Part shown: positions 25,890-34,673 of the stretch, in pieces
Layout: every line of letters begins with the position of its first letter
Numbering within the stretch: position 1 is the first letter of the stretch
Source of the DNA: Ensifer adhaerens
GTDB taxonomy: Bacteria; Pseudomonadota; Alphaproteobacteria; Rhizobiales; Rhizobiaceae
Assembly: GCF_000697965.2 (NCBI RefSeq)
Contig: NZ_CP015881.1
Coordinates: 1,116,001 to 1,180,000, forward strand
Direction of reading: 5' to 3'
DNA length: 64,000 nt
Notes under the pieces: model-generated
The model's input: the letters and a program-made list of their open reading frames with translations, nothing else
The model's database searches: none
What the model was told of the DNA's origin: nothing
Position numbers and translations under genes: made by a program

Positions 25890-26426
25890 ATGACAGAGCC
25901 TTTCATTGGCGAGATCCAGCTCTTCAGTTTCAATTATGCACCCTATGGTTGGGCGTTCTGCAACGGACCGTTGATGCCCATCCAGCAAAATACCGCGTTG
26001 TTCTCGCTCATCGGAACGTCGTATGGCGGCAACGGTCACAGCAATTTCCAGTTGCCGAACTTTGCCGGACGTGCACCCTGCAATCAGGGGACAGGTCCAG
26101 GTCTTACGCCCCGGACGATCGGAGAGGTCTTCGGGGCGCAGAATGTTACCCTGCTTTCAACTGAAATGCCCGCACATGCGCATTCACTGACCATCTACAA
26201 TCAGACAGACGGGACGAAAAGAGCGAGTACGCCGTCGTCCGGAAACTCGCTCAGTCTGCCAACGGAGCACACGGTCATGGCGGTGAGCACTGCCCAACCG
26301 GATGCCCAGTTTGCTCCGTCCATGATCGGTCTGTCGGGTGGAAACCTCCCGCACGAAAACCGACAGCCTTACCTGGCGGTCAATTTCTGCATTGCGCTCA
26401 ACGGCAACTTTCCGTCCTTCGGGTGA
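25890..26426 (+). CDS. Phage tail-collar domain protein (MdpB-like), copy 3
   Basis: 178 residues from ATG 25890 with AAGGGGAT upstream. It has the collar segment IGEIQLFSFNYAPYGWAFCNGPLMPIQQNTALFSLIGTSYGGNGHSNFQLPNFAGRAP and ends NFCIALNGNFPSFG. Its stop overlaps the GTG start of the next gene (GTGA), which indicates one transcript and coupled translation with the GNAT enzyme. In many bacteria such triplets of collar proteins travel with a GNAT gene and a DUF6916-like gene, as here; the common role is not known. Confidence 0.88.
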   Translation: MTEPFIGEIQLFSFNYAPYGWAFCNGPLMPIQQNTALFSLIGTSYGGNGHSNFQLPNFAGRAPCNQGTGPGLTPRTIGEVFGAQNVTLLSTEMPAHAHSLTIYNQTDGTKRASTPSSGNSLSLPTEHTVMAVSTAQPDAQFAPSMIGLSGGNLPHENRQPYLAVNFCIALNGNFPSFG

Positions 26427-26989
26427 AGCCGTACGCTGATATTACCGCGGTCGATTTCCCGGTCCGATCTCATCCACCTCGTTTGGAGGTGCTGGGCATG
26501 TCCCTGCGTCATGCCGCGCCAGAGGATGCACCGTTCTTGCTCGAGCTATACGCGTCGTTTCGCTCAGACGAACTGGCGGCCGTGCCGTGGTCGCCTGAGC
26601 AGAAGAAGGACTTTCTCGAACAACAATTTATCGCCCAGCACCGCCACTACCGGTCGGTCTATCCGGAGGCGGACTATCTCGTTGTCGAAATCGGAGACAA
26701 GCCGGTCGGCCGGCTCTATCTGAACGCGGACAAGGAGCGCTGGCTCATCGTCGACATCGGATTCTTGCCTGAGTGGCGCCGCCAGGGCAAAGGCACAGCC
26801 TTACTGACGGCTATTCAGCGTGAGGCCGAGACCTCAGAGGCGTGCGTTCTCACCTTGCATGTCGAGCAACGGAACTTTCGAGCTCAAGCGCTCTATCAGC
26901 GCCTTGGATTTCGGGGCATCAACGATGTCGGCTCGCATATCAAGATGGAATGGTCGCCCGGCGATTTCGACGGAGCGAAGCGCCGCTGA
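26423..26989 (+). CDS. GNAT-family N-acetyltransferase linked to tail-collar genes
   Basis: 188 residues if read from GTG 26423, which overlaps the stop of collar gene 3 by 4 bases; an alternative ATG at 26498 has a good SD (GGAGG, 8 bases away) and gives 163 residues, starting MSLRHAAPEDAPFLLELY. The GNAT core is complete: ELAAVPW, a strand YLVVEIGDKPVGRLYL, motif A (IGFLPEWRRQGKGTALL) for acetyl-CoA binding, and motif B (LHVEQRNFRAQALYQRLGF). It transfers an acetyl group to an amine; the substrate is unknown, but its constant link to collar proteins suggests modification of them or of a ligand they carry. Confidence 0.88.
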   Translation: MKPYADITAVDFPVRSHPPRLEVLGMSLRHAAPEDAPFLLELYASFRSDELAAVPWSPEQKKDFLEQQFIAQHRHYRSVYPEADYLVVEIGDKPVGRLYLNADKERWLIVDIGFLPEWRRQGKGTALLTAIQREAETSEACVLTLHVEQRNFRAQALYQRLGFRGINDVGSHIKMEWSPGDFDGAKRR

Positions 26990-27004
26990 CAGTCCACTCA
27001 ATCC

Positions 27005-27298
27005 TCAATTGAAAACGGCCTGGTAGACGATACCCTGCGTGTCGCGGGCAACCGGCACGAGAAAAATGTCCAGTGCGCCGAGCGACGCATTTTTAAGCCG
27101 GTAGATCTGTTGCGGCAGCACGATTGCTGAACCGCTACGGAAGATCAGCGAAAAGGGCGCGCGAAGCATGCCCGGCAAGATCGGCGTCGTACCGGGCGTG
27201 GCTTCTGCAAGTGTCAAAGGCACCGTGCTCTCACCAAGGGACAGATCGAACGCCTGACCGACGCAACCCGCGAAATGTTGAAGCGTCAGCAGTTCCAT
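27005..27298 (-). CDS. DUF6916-like small protein
   Basis: 97 residues from ATG 27298 with GAGGGG 8 bases upstream. The pattern (LTLQHFAGCVGQAFDLSLG, RAPFSLIFRSGSAIVLPQQIYRLKNASLGALDIFLVPVARD, YQAVFN) is that of small all-beta proteins known as DUF6916 that accompany tail-collar proteins in many genomes. It is cytoplasmic by sequence, without signal or membrane segment. It lies convergent to the GNAT gene with only 15 bases between their ends. Role unknown; conserved company argues for a part in the same system. Confidence 0.78.
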   Translation of the reverse strand: MELLTLQHFAGCVGQAFDLSLGESTVPLTLAEATPGTTPILPGMLRAPFSLIFRSGSAIVLPQQIYRLKNASLGALDIFLVPVARDTQGIVYQAVFN

Positions 27299-27483
27299 GC
27301 GCTCATCCCCTCGTTGATTCCCGTTTGGGTCGTTTTCGGTGTTTCTACACCATGGAAGTTGAACACAACAGTCTCAAGGGCGAGGAATGGCACGCGCCGA
27401 GCTTTGAATAGCAATGAGACGCCACCAGCGCGGTCGTCCCCTCTCCGCAGCTTGCGAACATCGCGTCCGCTCTGCCATCGAGA

Positions 27484-28395
27484 TCACTGCAGCAGTCGTG
27501 CAAGCCCGGCTCGAAGGTCAGTCACGCAGCGATAGTCTAGTTTTGCGTGGAGCGCTTCGACGCACCCCCGCGAGCGCCTGACTTCACCCAACAGGCCGTC
27601 AATATAGGTGATCTCCGAGCGGCTGCCGGTTTCCTCGATCATGATCCGCGCAAGGTCGCTGATCGATGTCTCGACCCCGCTGCAAACGTTGACGATGCGC
27701 GCGCCCGTGTCCCAGCGGCCAAGTGCGTGCAGCACAGCCTCCACGACGTCATCCACATGGACAAAATCACGGGTCTGACGGCCATCCCCATGGATGGTGA
27801 TGTTTTCACCGCGCTCTAGCCGTTCGGCGAACTTCGCGATCACGCCGGAATAGGGAGACGATGGATCCTGCCCCGGCCCGTACACGTTGAAGAAACGCAG
27901 ACCCAGGCTCGCTATACCGTAGACCTCATAGGCAGACCGCGCGTGAAGTTCGCAGGAAAGCTTGTCCGCACCATAAGGCGACAACGGAATGCAACGTCCG
28001 GCTTCCGAAAGCGGCAGTTCCTGGCTTGCCCCGTAAACCGCAGCCGATGAGGCATAGACAAGCGGAAAATGAGCCCCGGAGTGGGCAAGTTCCTCGATGA
28101 TCGTGAGGAACCCCGTTATGTTGATTGCGTGCGATGACGTCAGTTGCCGCTTGCACCGTTCGACCGACGAGATCGCCGCCAAATGGATACAGGCATCCAC
28201 ATTGGCGAGCGCGCGGCGCACGGCGTCGCGGTCGAGCACCGACCCTTCGATGAAGGTGGCAGCCGGCGGGACGTTTTCTCGCTTTCCCGAACTCAGATCA
28301 TCAAGGACGGTCACATCATGGCCGGCCTTTACCAGCCGACGGGCGAGGTGCGCGCCAATGAAGCCGGCTCCACCGGTAACCAGTATCCTTTTCAA
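27484..28395 (-). CDS. NAD-dependent epimerase/dehydratase (UDP-glucose 4-epimerase-like)
   Basis: 303 residues from TTG 28395 with GAGGGA about 7 bases upstream; no nearby ATG fits. It is an extended SDR: TGGAGFIG (residues 7-14) binds NAD, DDLSSG follows strand 2, and the active site has SSAAVYG and YGADK (YxxxK). Segments RFFNVYGPGQDPSSPYSGVIAKF and HGDGRQTRDFVHVDDVVEA are typical of UDP-hexose 4-epimerases and UDP-glucuronate decarboxylase relatives. It supplies a nucleotide sugar for the glycan locus that begins here. The exact substrate cannot be read from sequence. Confidence 0.87.
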   Translation of the reverse strand: MKRILVTGGAGFIGAHLARRLVKAGHDVTVLDDLSSGKRENVPPAATFIEGSVLDRDAVRRALANVDACIHLAAISSVERCKRQLTSSHAINITGFLTIIEELAHSGAHFPLVYASSAAVYGASQELPLSEAGRCIPLSPYGADKLSCELHARSAYEVYGIASLGLRFFNVYGPGQDPSSPYSGVIAKFAERLERGENITIHGDGRQTRDFVHVDDVVEAVLHALGRWDTGARIVNVCSGVETSISDLARIMIEETGSRSEITYIDGLLGEVRRSRGCVEALHAKLDYRCVTDLRAGLARLLQ

Positions 28396-28525
28396 GCCGT
28401 TTTCCCTCGCGACACCTCATCGCGATCGGAGGCGCCTGGATCTTAAGTGTAGGTGGATGCCTGAGCCGCCGAGCCGACCGTGGAGCGCGACCGGCACTCG
28501 GCCAGTGCGTCCGCGACCGGACCTT

Positions 28526-28561
28526 CCGTCTGGGTTGCAATCTTCCTTGTCGCCCAGACGG
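28526..28561. repeat. 9-bp inverted repeat upstream of the epimerase
   Basis: Arms ccgtctggg (28526-28534) and cccagacgg (28553-28561) with an 18-base loop lie in the 260-base gap between the methyltransferase stop and the epimerase start. No T-run; may be a terminator of the methyltransferase or a binding site. Confidence 0.35.
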
Positions 28562-28655
28562 CGTCAAGGCTCCCGCAGCCAGGTTTACCGTTTCGCAGAG
28601 ACTTGAGAAGGAACAAGGCTAAGGCTTGCCCTCGAGAAGACCTATAGGGAGAGCG

Positions 28656-29507
28656 TCAGGGCGCTGGACAGCCGAGGATCAGGTCTTCAACCTCGGATCC
28701 GGAGCCGACGCGCATCAGCACCGTAAACGTGCCGCCGGCGCCCACTTCGAAAAGCGTGCCCCCGTTTTCGCCCTTCTCGTTCGTCCGGGTCACAATCAAC
28801 AGGCTTCCAGCGCCGCTCAGATAGGATCGAATGTTGGACACTGCCGACCGGATCTGCGCGGCAGAGAAGTAACTCCTGTTGAGAATGTTCGCGGCTCTGA
28901 CGAGATCGAAGCGGCCGGCGAAATCCGGTGAGCGCCGCATGATGTCATCCTCGACAAACGCGATGGAATCGTCACGCGATAACGACCGGGTGATCATCTG
29001 GACCGGCTCGCTCCTTCCGCTGCGGATCAGCGCGCGCAGGCGCGGCTGCAGCATGGATTTCGCCAGATGCCGCGGGATGAAGGCAAGGGAGACATAGTCG
29101 AGCCGTCGGATCCAGGGCCGGATCGCAAGACCGGCGACATCATATTGCAGCGGCCAACCTTCCGGATCGGCAAGAACGCGAACCCCCGGCGCCACCTCGA
29201 CGATGTGCGCGTCGATGAAGAGATCGGTGGCTGTGATCTTCGGATTCGCCCCGCAGGCCTCCAGGTATCGCAATAGCTCGACCGTCGTCACACCGGTAGA
29301 TACACCGACATCGAGCACCTCCCGCAACTGCGTCGCCCGCTGCGAAAGCAAGGGCCTGAATGCGGTTTCCAGCTCGCGAAAGCGCGACGGCTGCGTGAGT
29401 TTGAAGGTGCCGTTTCGCATCTTCAGTTTTGCGAAGAACTCCGACTCCCGGACCCAGTCCGTCGAGCCGTCGTTTCCAGAATAAAATTGCCGGGCGCTCA
29501 TCACCAT
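28656..29507 (-). CDS. Class I SAM-dependent methyltransferase-like protein
   Basis: 283 residues from ATG 29507 (a second ATG two codons later is equally possible; the SD is weak). After a leader of about 60 residues comes the SAM-binding motif LDVGVSTGVTTVELLRYL, then ITATDLF with an acidic residue for the SAM ribose, and DLVRAANILNRSYFSAAQIRSAVSNIRSYLSGAGSLLIVTRT in the position of motifs IV-VI, as in Rossmann-type methyltransferases. The set-up recalls the CheR-like class. The acceptor is unknown; its place between sugar genes suggests glycan methylation. No membrane segment or signal. Confidence 0.7.
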   Translation of the reverse strand: MVMSARQFYSGNDGSTDWVRESEFFAKLKMRNGTFKLTQPSRFRELETAFRPLLSQRATQLREVLDVGVSTGVTTVELLRYLEACGANPKITATDLFIDAHIVEVAPGVRVLADPEGWPLQYDVAGLAIRPWIRRLDYVSLAFIPRHLAKSMLQPRLRALIRSGRSEPVQMITRSLSRDDSIAFVEDDIMRRSPDFAGRFDLVRAANILNRSYFSAAQIRSAVSNIRSYLSGAGSLLIVTRTNEKGENGGTLFEVGAGGTFTVLMRVGSGSEVEDLILGCPAP

Positions 29508-29850
29508 GGTCGGACAACCTGTAAAAATTGCCTGCGGCTCTCGAACCCAGAGGGCATCTGGCAGCGACCGAATACTTTGCCGCCTGCCTTTCCAGACAGG
29601 GGCTCAGCGCCCGCTACAGTGATCCCGAGGGTAGATTGGCCGACATCGGCTCCCAAAACATGAAAACGACAACAGTTAATTTCAGTATATTCGAAAACAA
29701 TGCAGGGATAATACCAACTCCCCCGGAGATTCCAAGTTACATTTCAGCAGTTGCTTTCAAATGAGCCGCTGCGTCATGCCATGCCCCCGTTCGCCAGATC
29801 GTGCCGCCTTCTTTCTTCTCTGCTTCCCTCCGGCCGAGCGCAACGACGAC
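29508..29850. other. Intergenic region with AT-rich part
   Basis: About 340 bases between a glycosyltransferase end and the methyltransferase start. The stretch near 29660-29760 is distinctly AT-rich and likely carries the methyltransferase promoter. No credible small gene: frames here lack SD sequences. Confidence 0.4.
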
Positions 29851-30981
29851 TCAGCGCAGGTCCTGTGAAGGGTGCGAGGAACGGTGGAACCGAGGGGCGC
29901 CGGCATCTGCGCCGGCCGCCGTCAATGACGGCGGACCGGGCTTGATCAGCGCGTAAAGGTCCTCGTAGCACGAGACGGTCCGGTCGATTGAAAAGCCTTG
30001 TGCACGGCGGCGCGCATAGGCCGTCGCATTGCGATACTTCTCATCATCGCTGGTAAGTTCGCGAATGCGGTCTGCGAGTTGCCCGTGGTTCTTCGCCGGG
30101 AACCGGTAGTCGTCGTTGTCAACGACCACGGCCAGCCCGCCGACATCGCTGACCAGGACCGGCAGGTCCGACGCCATCGCCTCGACCACGGCCACCCCGA
30201 AGCCTTCCCAATGGGACGATTGCACATAGAGATCAATTTGGCTGAGGAACGCCGGGATATCCCGGACCAGCCCGGAAAAGTGGACGCGCTCTTGCAGTCC
30301 CAGAGCTCCGGCCAGTTCTTCCACGATCGGTCGGCGTTCCCCCACACCGGCAAAGACCGCATGGACCTTGTCCGGAAGCCGCTGCAGGGCCCGCACGATG
30401 GTTTCCTGGTCCTTCTTCTCCGTGAAGCTTCCGACCATGCCTATGTAAAAGAGCCCATCCTCTCTCGGCTTGCGGTCGCGCGCCGACGCAAACCGGTCCA
30501 GGCTGACACCGTTTTCGACGATGTGGATTTTCGCGGCCATGGGCGCCAGCCATTCGGAGAGGTGGTCACGGACAGGTGCGCTGATTGCCGCAACGCCGTC
30601 GTAACGGCCATAGACCCACCTTTCGATACCCCGCAGCCACCGCCTCGCCCTTCGGCGGTTCCAAGTGTTGTGTTCGGTGTAGATTTTCCGAAAAGGCAGG
30701 AGAGCGCAAAAATAGAGGGAGGGAAACAGGTGGACGTGCACGACGTCCGCGGCCCGCATCGCGCGCCATGCTCTGGCAATCGAACTGGGGCTCGTCAGCT
30801 TGACCGCGATGATCGTCACGGCAGCGAAAGCCTTGTCCTCCAGGAGCTCGTGATTTGCCCCCTTCCACACGATCACCGTTGCCGAAAACCGCGCCTGCCG
30901 CTGCGCCATTTCCACGACCAGGCGCTCGGCGCCGCCGTTTCCGTTAAGGTCGTTGATGATGTGAACGACGCTGCCCGCCAT
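29851..30981 (-). CDS. GT4-type glycosyltransferase
   Basis: 376 residues from ATG 30981. It is a GT-B fold enzyme: the N-terminal domain begins VVHIINDLNGNGGAERLV (the GGAE loop), and the C-terminal domain has GMVGSFTEKKDQETIVRAL, HFSGLVRDIPAFLSQIDLYVQSSHWEGFGVAVVEAMASDLPVLVSDVGG, which is the donor-sugar EGFG...E signature of retaining GT4 enzymes. It acts at the cytoplasmic face on lipid-linked glycan. The last 30 residues are Pro/Ala-rich and variable. First of the minus-strand glycosyltransferase genes; the upstream gap of 214 bases has its own promoter space. Confidence 0.9.
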   Translation of the reverse strand: MAGSVVHIINDLNGNGGAERLVVEMAQRQARFSATVIVWKGANHELLEDKAFAAVTIIAVKLTSPSSIARAWRAMRAADVVHVHLFPSLYFCALLPFRKIYTEHNTWNRRRARRWLRGIERWVYGRYDGVAAISAPVRDHLSEWLAPMAAKIHIVENGVSLDRFASARDRKPREDGLFYIGMVGSFTEKKDQETIVRALQRLPDKVHAVFAGVGERRPIVEELAGALGLQERVHFSGLVRDIPAFLSQIDLYVQSSHWEGFGVAVVEAMASDLPVLVSDVGGLAVVVDNDDYRFPAKNHGQLADRIRELTSDDEKYRNATAYARRRAQGFSIDRTVSCYEDLYALIKPGPPSLTAAGADAGAPRFHRSSHPSQDLR

Positions 30982-31195
30982 TGTAAGACGATCGCCTCAA
31001 ATATTCCTCAAAGGCGATTATGCATAGCAATGGTCAATTCAACAACTATCAGTAATAGTATACATCGAAAAATATGAGTTTCCCATTGGCGCGTTAGAAA
31101 CGCGCGCAGCCGAAAAGTTGCTGACAAAGCATCGTCGCGGTTGCTCTTTCTTGTAGAACACTCGCGACTATTTTGGACAAAGTGAAATGTTCCTG

Positions 31196-32419
31196 TCAGA
31201 TCAGTGCCATGCGCTCAAGAAGCAGCTTGTTCACAGCATGCACATCAAACTTTGATTGGGCCAGTTCACGAGACCTGAGCCCCATGTCTGTGATCAGTGA
31301 AGGCGCTCTCAGGAAGCGGCACATGGCTTCGGCCAGTTGCTTGGCGTTGCGCGGCTCCACAAGGTAACCATTGAGCCCGTCGACCACTGTCTCGTCGCAG
31401 CCCGGCAGATCGGTTGTGACGATCGCGCGCCCGGTCGACATCGCCTCAAGAATGCTGCGCGGTATGCCCTCGCGATAGTAGGACGGAAGGACGAAGACGC
31501 TGCAATCGCTGAGATGCGGGCGCACATCCGTGGTTTCGCCGAGATAGTTCAGGCTGCCGTCCTTGACCCATCCATCGATGGTTTCAGCGGAGATCGCCGC
31601 CGGACTGGGATCGAACTGTCCCAGAAGACGAAATTCGGCCTCCGGGAACTGCTGGCGAACGAGGCGCGCGGCCTCGACGTACTCGCCGATCCCTTTGTCC
31701 TTCAGCAGGCGGGCGACAAGCAGAAAAACCGGGCGCCCGCGGGGCGGGCTCGAAAAGGCATAGTGGTCGAGGTCGACGCCTGAGCCCGGCACGAGCGTCA
31801 GCGCGCGCGGGTCGGAAATCAGCCTGCAGCTCTCGATATCAGCCGAATCCGCACGATTATAGGCAAAGACCCCGCCGGCCCCCTTGAGCGCCAACCGGTA
31901 GAGCAGCACGCTCAGTTGCTTGATGCGGCGCCCGACCCACCGCTTTCCTGCGGCTTCCGAATAGACGTGGCCAAGGCCGGTCACGAGAAAATACCGTCGC
32001 TTGACGCCGGCCAGACGAGCGGCAATGCCGCCGTAGACGATCGGCTTCATCGTATAGGGGATCACGACATCGATCTGCCGCGAGCGTAACAGCCGCCAGT
32101 AGGACCAGAGCGTCGCGAGATCCGTCAGTGGGTTGAGCCCCGTGCGGCTCATGGGCGAGCGGACGAACTCCACACCGATCGCGGCAAGCTGCCGGACGAC
32201 GTCCTCGTCCTGCTCCGGCCCGACGGCCAGGACCGAATGGCCGGCCTCCACCAGGCGCCGCAGCAACTCCAGGCGAAAATTGGTGAGCGAGCGACTGTAG
32301 CTCGAAAGCACCGCGATCCGCTGTTTTGGAACCACGCCGGCAACCGCCGATCCCGCGGCCGCAGCCGCCCGCTGTGGCGGCAGCCTGACCGGAGAATAGT
32401 CGCTCGCGTCAATCAACAT
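31196..32419 (-). CDS. GT4-type glycosyltransferase (PglA/TuaC-like)
   Basis: 407 residues from ATG 32419, chosen for GGAG 9 bases upstream; ATG 32434 and further upstream codons overlap the preceding gene and have no SD. The N-terminal domain has VLSSYSRSLTNFRLELLRRLVEAGHSVLAVGP and TMKPIVYGGIAARLAGVKRRYFLVTGLGHVYSE, characteristic of enzymes that add HexNAc to undecaprenyl-diphosphate-linked sugars. The C-terminal domain has FLLVARLLKDKGIGEYVEAARLV and VLPSYYREGIPRSILEAMSTGRAIVTTDLPGC. The gene follows the CapD-type dehydratase by 40 bases and is probably co-transcribed with it, so it may use the amino sugar made by that enzyme. Confidence 0.9.
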   Translation of the reverse strand: MLIDASDYSPVRLPPQRAAAAAGSAVAGVVPKQRIAVLSSYSRSLTNFRLELLRRLVEAGHSVLAVGPEQDEDVVRQLAAIGVEFVRSPMSRTGLNPLTDLATLWSYWRLLRSRQIDVVIPYTMKPIVYGGIAARLAGVKRRYFLVTGLGHVYSEAAGKRWVGRRIKQLSVLLYRLALKGAGGVFAYNRADSADIESCRLISDPRALTLVPGSGVDLDHYAFSSPPRGRPVFLLVARLLKDKGIGEYVEAARLVRQQFPEAEFRLLGQFDPSPAAISAETIDGWVKDGSLNYLGETTDVRPHLSDCSVFVLPSYYREGIPRSILEAMSTGRAIVTTDLPGCDETVVDGLNGYLVEPRNAKQLAEAMCRFLRAPSLITDMGLRSRELAQSKFDVHAVNKLLLERMALI

Positions 32420-32459
32420 CAGGGCGCGCTCCATACAAGCGTTCGAAAGATCGTACAGA

Positions 32460-34673
32460 TCACATCGGCATCGGCGTCGAAGGCGGCCCCCGCCTAAGGC
32501 TCGACAGCGCTGCTTGCAGGACATCGTCGGTGAGATGCGCGGCATCGGCGTCGGCGGCCACTTCCTCCCCGTCGTCCGACGAGGGCGCGCCAGCCGTGCC
32601 TTCAGTCGGATGTTTGTCGAAGCCGGGAATGAGGCTGTTCATGATCGCAAAGACCATCGCCTGATCGCCGAGTTCAGCAAAGAGCTTCAGGCGCGCGAAC
32701 ATCTCCTTGAGCGTCGCCAGGGGCACGGCGTTCGGCATCGCGCCGAGCACACCTGGAATAGGTGAACTGATGCGTTGCTCGCCGCTGTCGAACAGCTCCT
32801 CATAGAGCTTTTCGCCGGGCCTGAGACCGATGATCTCGATATCGATGTCCTTGCCCGGCGTAAGGCCGGCAAGCCGGATCATCCGCTTGGCGATGTCGAT
32901 GATCTTGATCGGCTCATTCATGTCCAGAACGAAAATCTCGCCTTTGCCGATTTCGCCTTCCAGACCATAGGCCGAAGCCTGCAGCGTCAGTTCGACGGCT
33001 TCGCGAATGGTCATGAAGAAGCGAGTCATGCGCGGATCGGTTACCGTCAGCGGGCCACCCTTGGCGATCTGCCGCTTAAACAGCGGGATCAGCGAGCCGC
33101 TCGATCCGAGCACGTTGCCGAAGCGAACCGTCATGAAGCGCGGGCCGGAACCCTTCTTCAGGCAATGAAGGTCAAGCGCCTGGCAATAGAGTTCGGCCAG
33201 CCGCTTGGTCCCGCCCATCACGCTGGTCGGGTTGACGACCTTGTCGGTCGACACCTGCACCATCGCCTGCACCTTGAAGCGGCGGGCGGCATTCGCCACG
33301 TTCATCGTGCCGATCACATTGGTCAGTACGCCCTCGCAAGGGTTAAGCTCCACCATCGGCACATGCTTGAGTGCGGCAGCATGGAAGACGAGTTCTGGCC
33401 GGTACTTGGCAAAGACATCGTTGACGCGATTGGCCCGGCGGACGTTGCAAAGGTTTGCCGTCCGCTTGACGGCCGGATAGCGCTCCCCGAGCTCCATGTC
33501 GATCGCATAGAGATTGTATTCGCAGTTCTCAACCAGGATGAGTTCGGCCGGTTCACGCGCCGCCACCTGCAAGGTGAGCTCGCTGCCGATCGAACCACCG
33601 GCGCCGGTGATCAGGACGCGCCGACCGCGGACGAGGCGAAGAATTGCCTCGTTGTCGAGGGCTGCCTGCGGGCGCTCCAGAAGATCCGTCAGCTCGATCG
33701 AGCGGAGTTCGAAACGGCTTTCCTGCTTGGCGCTCTTGAGTTCGGTGATCTGCGTCAGGCGCGATACGGTCATGCCACGCGCTTCGGCGCGCCGCATCAC
33801 ATCCTCAGCGGCTTCCCCGAATGCCGAAAGCGCTTCGGTAAAGACAACATGGCGCGGCAACTGTCCACTTTCTGCGAGCGCGCAAACCACAGTCTCGAAA
33901 TCGGTGAGCGCGCCAAGGATCGGAATGCCGCGCAAGGTCATGTCCGTATGCTCCGGCGTCACTTCCAAACAGCCGACCGGCTTGTGGCTGCAATGCGGAT
34001 CGCGGCGGAGCGCTCTCAGATAGAGATCTGCCGCATGGCCGCTGCCGACGAGCAAGGTCGGGATTTGGTCGGCATTGCCCTCGGCGACCGGCTGCCGTCG
34101 CGTTGGGCGCAGCGCCAGTTCGTCGAGCCGGAAGCTCAGCCGCGAAGCCGAAAGGAATGCGGTCAGAAGAAGCGCCTCGAGTGGCACAACGCTTCGCGGC
34201 ATATCCTGGAGGCGGTTCGCAAAGAACGACATCAACACCAGCGCCGCTGAACTGATCAAGACGGCCTGAAGGATTGAGCGCAGGTCAGAGACGGAGCAGT
34301 AGCGCCAGTCGCGAGCGTACAATCCCGCGATCGGAAAGGCGATCGCACAGGCCAGAAGATATTGCGGCCCGGTGGCTAGCAGCGCCCAGATAAGCTCCGG
34401 TCGCGTCGACATGGCGTCGAAGCCATAGCGCAGGAAAAAGGCGGCCACGAGCGCCAGGGCTGCAGACGCTATGTCCATCGCGTAGAGCACGCGCGATCGA
34501 CGAACCTGCTTGACCGACGATACGGCCGTTCTTGCTGCCAGGCGCAAAAGCGCACGGGCGACGGCGGCAAACCAGGTGAACAGATTAAGGAACCTTGCCC
34601 AGTATCTCGCCATAGACGGCGGAGACGGGGCGACGGCTTGCGTTGGCTGGGCAGCGGCCTCGTTGCGATGCAT
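32460..34673 (-). CDS. Membrane-bound nucleotide-sugar 4,6-dehydratase (CapD/WbpM/PglF type)
   Basis: 737 residues from ATG 34673 with AAGGG 7 bases upstream. Four membrane segments lie between about residues 60 and 175, then a first Rossmann-like domain (TLLVGSGHAADLYLRAL), and from about 352 the catalytic SDR domain: VLITGAGGSIGSEL, HAAALKHVPMVELNP, STDKVVNPTSVMGGTKR and EIIGLRPGEKLYEEL. In this family Met replaces the usual catalytic Tyr of the YxxxK motif, seen here in MGGTK. It makes UDP-4-keto-6-deoxy-GlcNAc, the first step to bacillosamine, QuiNAc or FucNAc. The C-terminal 60 residues are acidic and unconserved. The long gap upstream contains its promoter. Confidence 0.92.
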   Translation of the reverse strand: MHRNEAAAQPTQAVAPSPPSMARYWARFLNLFTWFAAVARALLRLAARTAVSSVKQVRRSRVLYAMDIASAALALVAAFFLRYGFDAMSTRPELIWALLATGPQYLLACAIAFPIAGLYARDWRYCSVSDLRSILQAVLISSAALVLMSFFANRLQDMPRSVVPLEALLLTAFLSASRLSFRLDELALRPTRRQPVAEGNADQIPTLLVGSGHAADLYLRALRRDPHCSHKPVGCLEVTPEHTDMTLRGIPILGALTDFETVVCALAESGQLPRHVVFTEALSAFGEAAEDVMRRAEARGMTVSRLTQITELKSAKQESRFELRSIELTDLLERPQAALDNEAILRLVRGRRVLITGAGGSIGSELTLQVAAREPAELILVENCEYNLYAIDMELGERYPAVKRTANLCNVRRANRVNDVFAKYRPELVFHAAALKHVPMVELNPCEGVLTNVIGTMNVANAARRFKVQAMVQVSTDKVVNPTSVMGGTKRLAELYCQALDLHCLKKGSGPRFMTVRFGNVLGSSGSLIPLFKRQIAKGGPLTVTDPRMTRFFMTIREAVELTLQASAYGLEGEIGKGEIFVLDMNEPIKIIDIAKRMIRLAGLTPGKDIDIEIIGLRPGEKLYEELFDSGEQRISSPIPGVLGAMPNAVPLATLKEMFARLKLFAELGDQAMVFAIMNSLIPGFDKHPTEGTAGAPSSDDGEEVAADADAAHLTDDVLQAALSSLRRGPPSTPMPM

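Noticed and set aside
24783..26426. Prophage remnant
   Set aside because: Tail-collar domains occur here without any other phage gene, and with partners typical of non-phage collar clusters.
32775..34250. A 491-codon frame antisense to the CapD-type dehydratase
   Set aside because: Shadow of a clearly coding gene with full motifs on the minus strand.
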